Part shown: positions 62,560 to 64,000 of the stretch, one piece after another
How the letters are laid out: each line of letters begins with the position of its first letter
Numbering within the stretch: position 1 is the stretch's first letter
DNA from: Hymenochaete sp. R1
Lineage: Eukaryota; Basidiomycota; Agaricomycetes; Hymenochaetales; Hymenochaetaceae
Reading direction: 5' to 3'
Length of the DNA: 64,000 nucleotides
Assembly (NCBI GenBank): GCA_019400425.1
Contig: JAFREE010000016.1
Location: 186,001-250,000, forward strand
Program-made: the position numbers and the translations under genes
The notes under the pieces: generated by a model
The model's database searches: none
The model's input: the letters and a program-made list of their open reading frames with translations, nothing else
Told to the model about the DNA's origin: nothing

Positions 62560-62810
62560 CGCAAGAAAAAATGGCGGCTCAGAGCGCAGCCAGTGTGGCC
62601 GATACAAACACGATCATTTCTTGAGCGGGCTGGAACCTGCCCAAAGCAAACGCACCCTGTACTCGGAAACGATAGATGAATAAACCCATGAGAAATTATC
62701 CAACGAAAATCGCCGAGAAGGATACTCACCTATCAAAAATACCAAAATCCCTGTAATAATGATGTCCATACGGCCCACTGGCATAAGCACCGGTACCCAT
62801 TGAGGTCGCT
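62560..62810 (-). pseudogene. decayed partial copy of the DUF202 gene
   Basis: On the minus strand, one piece reads QWVPVLMPVGRMDIIITGILVFLIG, which parallels FATPMGACMVVAGILVLLIG of the gene at 29798. The next reads YRFRVQGAFALGRFQPAQEM then IVFVSATLAAL before a stop, which parallels RYFRVQDALISGKFHPAQKT then IVFVSLTLAAL. An intron donor (GTGAGT) follows FLIG as in the intact gene, but no AG acceptor is seen before YRFRVQ. The N-terminal LERTFLAYVRTSLA signature is missing, a stop lies just upstream of the first piece, and the last membrane segment is cut short. It is therefore most likely a relic. It stands upstream of hydrolase copy 2 on the same strand, as the intact gene does for copy 1. 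Confidence 0.72.
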
Positions 62811-63518
62811 AGGCCCGCGTCGAGCGAGTGAGCATTCACCCGGAGCGTAGGGAACGACCCGCTGGAGTCGACAGAGCTGCGTCAAAGCTTTCCAGTGCCA
62901 GTCAGAGTTTCGAAAACCAAGCGCCACTTGAAGCTCCTCGCATTCTCGAGCTCGAGCTCGAGACAGTACTAGTATATATTCCCTCTGGCTGCGTGCGTCC
63001 ACGTGTAGAGAGGGCGCACACCCAGCCTCAGCCTCAGGCCATCACCATCTTCAACGTCGCTGCTCAGGCTGTCGTGCTCCTCGTTCTACTAGTACCAACC
63101 CTCGAAACTCAAACCCAAACTCAAACTCAAACTTGAACTTTCGGAGTCTCCAGTTTTTATGTTTTAACTTCAAGTTTTAGTCGGGTTGAGGGTCCTGAGG
63201 ATGCTGCCGCCGTTGCTGTTTGTAGGCCTATCGGCGGGTCGGCGGGTCGGTGAGTCGGTGAGTCGGTGAGAGGTTGACTCAGGAGCCAGGAGTCAGGAGT
63301 CAGGACTCAGTTGACGTTCGTGGTAGGAGGCAGCCTGAGGTGACAAGTAGCAAGGTGAAAGTCGCCGAAGTGAAGGGGTCGGGGTCGAGGTCGAGGTCGG
63401 AAAGGAAAGGAAATGGGGAATTCATATTTGACTCCGAGATTAAGCTTAACTCGGACTCTCGGAGTCAGGTGCAGATCAGATAGTGAGATACAGATCCCCA
63501 AAAAAAAAGGGAAAGGAC
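62811..63518. other. intergenic region with simple repeats
   Basis: Contains AACTCA and GTGAGTCG short repeats (63103-63140, 63238-63270). No gene is seen. Confidence 0.35.
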
Positions 63519-63590
63519 ACGCTGTTGGTGAAACGGTTATCATGCTTGCCTTCCAAGCAAGCGGCGGGGGTTCGACTCCCCCACAGCGTA
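63519..63590 (+). tRNA. tRNA-Gly (anticodon UCC)
   Basis: A 72-nt cloverleaf without intron. The acceptor stem is ACGCTGT paired with ACAGCGT, with discriminator A at 63590. The anticodon stem is CTTGC paired with GCAAG and the loop is CTTCCAA, giving anticodon TCC. The T-arm is GGGGG-TTCGACT-CCCCC. A CGTTTTT run about 25 nt downstream could serve as a polymerase III terminator. Confidence 0.92.
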
Positions 63591-64000
63591 CTAACTATCC
63601 GGGATGCTATTTTATACCGTTTTTCACCCCTTTCCCTCTCTTTTGTTTTGTTTTATTTTATTTTGTTTTATTTTCTTCTCTTCTTGAGTTCAATGTGAGA
63701 TTTTTCGGACTTTCGTTACGTGTTGAGTGGAGTTGAGGTTGCGCGTAAACTCTATTATAATTAATTAATTATATAGTCTAGTCTATGGTTTATTCCGCCG
63801 TGTTCACTGTTCGTTCGCGTTCGCCCGCTGGCGGACTCGGAAGACTCGAACTCGAACTCGGACGGACGGAGAGACGACTCGGAGCCGTTTGCTCGACACC
63901 TCCATCAACATCGACATCGACTAACCCCACCACCCACCACACCACACACCACACATAACTTCATAATATCATATCCCAAAATACCATCACTGCTCACTGC
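63591..64000. other. 3' end of the window, no gene seen
   Basis: Contains a T-rich run after the tRNA, then TTTTATTTTA-type repeats and CACACC-type sequence. No convincing gene is seen. Confidence 0.35.

Noticed and set aside
1..64000. CRISPR array, prophage or bacterial operon
   Set aside because: No regularly spaced repeats or bacterial gene organisation; genes are spliced and eukaryotic throughout.

Overview
The window looks like nuclear DNA of a filamentous basidiomycete, probably an Agaricomycete (mushroom-forming fungus). Most genes are split by many short GT-AG introns of about 50-70 nt. The gene set is eukaryotic housekeeping (deadenylase, spliceosome, R2TP co-chaperone, glutathione degradation, rRNA acetylation) together with fungal families such as a KRE9-like cell-wall protein, a ricin-B-type lectin and secreted S33/TAP hydrolases. 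All identifications come from reading translated exons; no database search was run.

From 1 to about 43 kb the layout is dense. In order: CAF1/POP2 deadenylase (+), an uncharacterised protein A1 (-), AVL9 (+), PRP6 (-), protein A2 (+, a paralogue of A1 in inverted orientation), a PIF/Harbinger-type MITE, an unknown protein (+), an SVOP/SV2-like MFS transporter (+), an unknown single-exon protein (+), a membrane-anchored nucleotide pyrophosphatase/phosphodiesterase (+), a second unknown single-exon protein (+), an RPAP3-like TPR co-chaperone (-) divergent from DUG2 (+, WD40 plus M20 peptidase), a DUF202 membrane protein (+), an element with 113-bp perfect terminal inverted repeats, an S33/TAP serine hydrolase (+), an F-box protein (+) and KRE33/NAT10 (+).

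From about 43 to 64 kb the character changes. Genes are sparse, and simple repeats and short dispersed motifs (CACTGGCA, CACTAGTACTG, GACTCGGAGTC) are frequent. The genes here are a previously easy-to-miss six-exon cysteine-rich small protein (-), a KRE9/KNH1-like secreted protein (-), a disordered single-exon protein (-), a second S33/TAP hydrolase (-), a ricin-B-like lectin (-), a decayed DUF202 copy (-) and tRNA-Gly(UCC) (+). About 5 kb (51.9-57.1 kb) has no convincing gene.

The most informative structure is an inverted segmental duplication. DUF202 then S33 hydrolase on the plus strand at 29.8-35 kb reappears in the same order on the minus strand at 62.8-57.1 kb. One intron of the hydrolase is identical between the copies (62 of 62 nt) although flanking exons have diverged, which suggests gene conversion. 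The DUF202 copy on the right is a relic, a lectin gene sits between the right-hand partners, and a TIR element sits between the left-hand partners.
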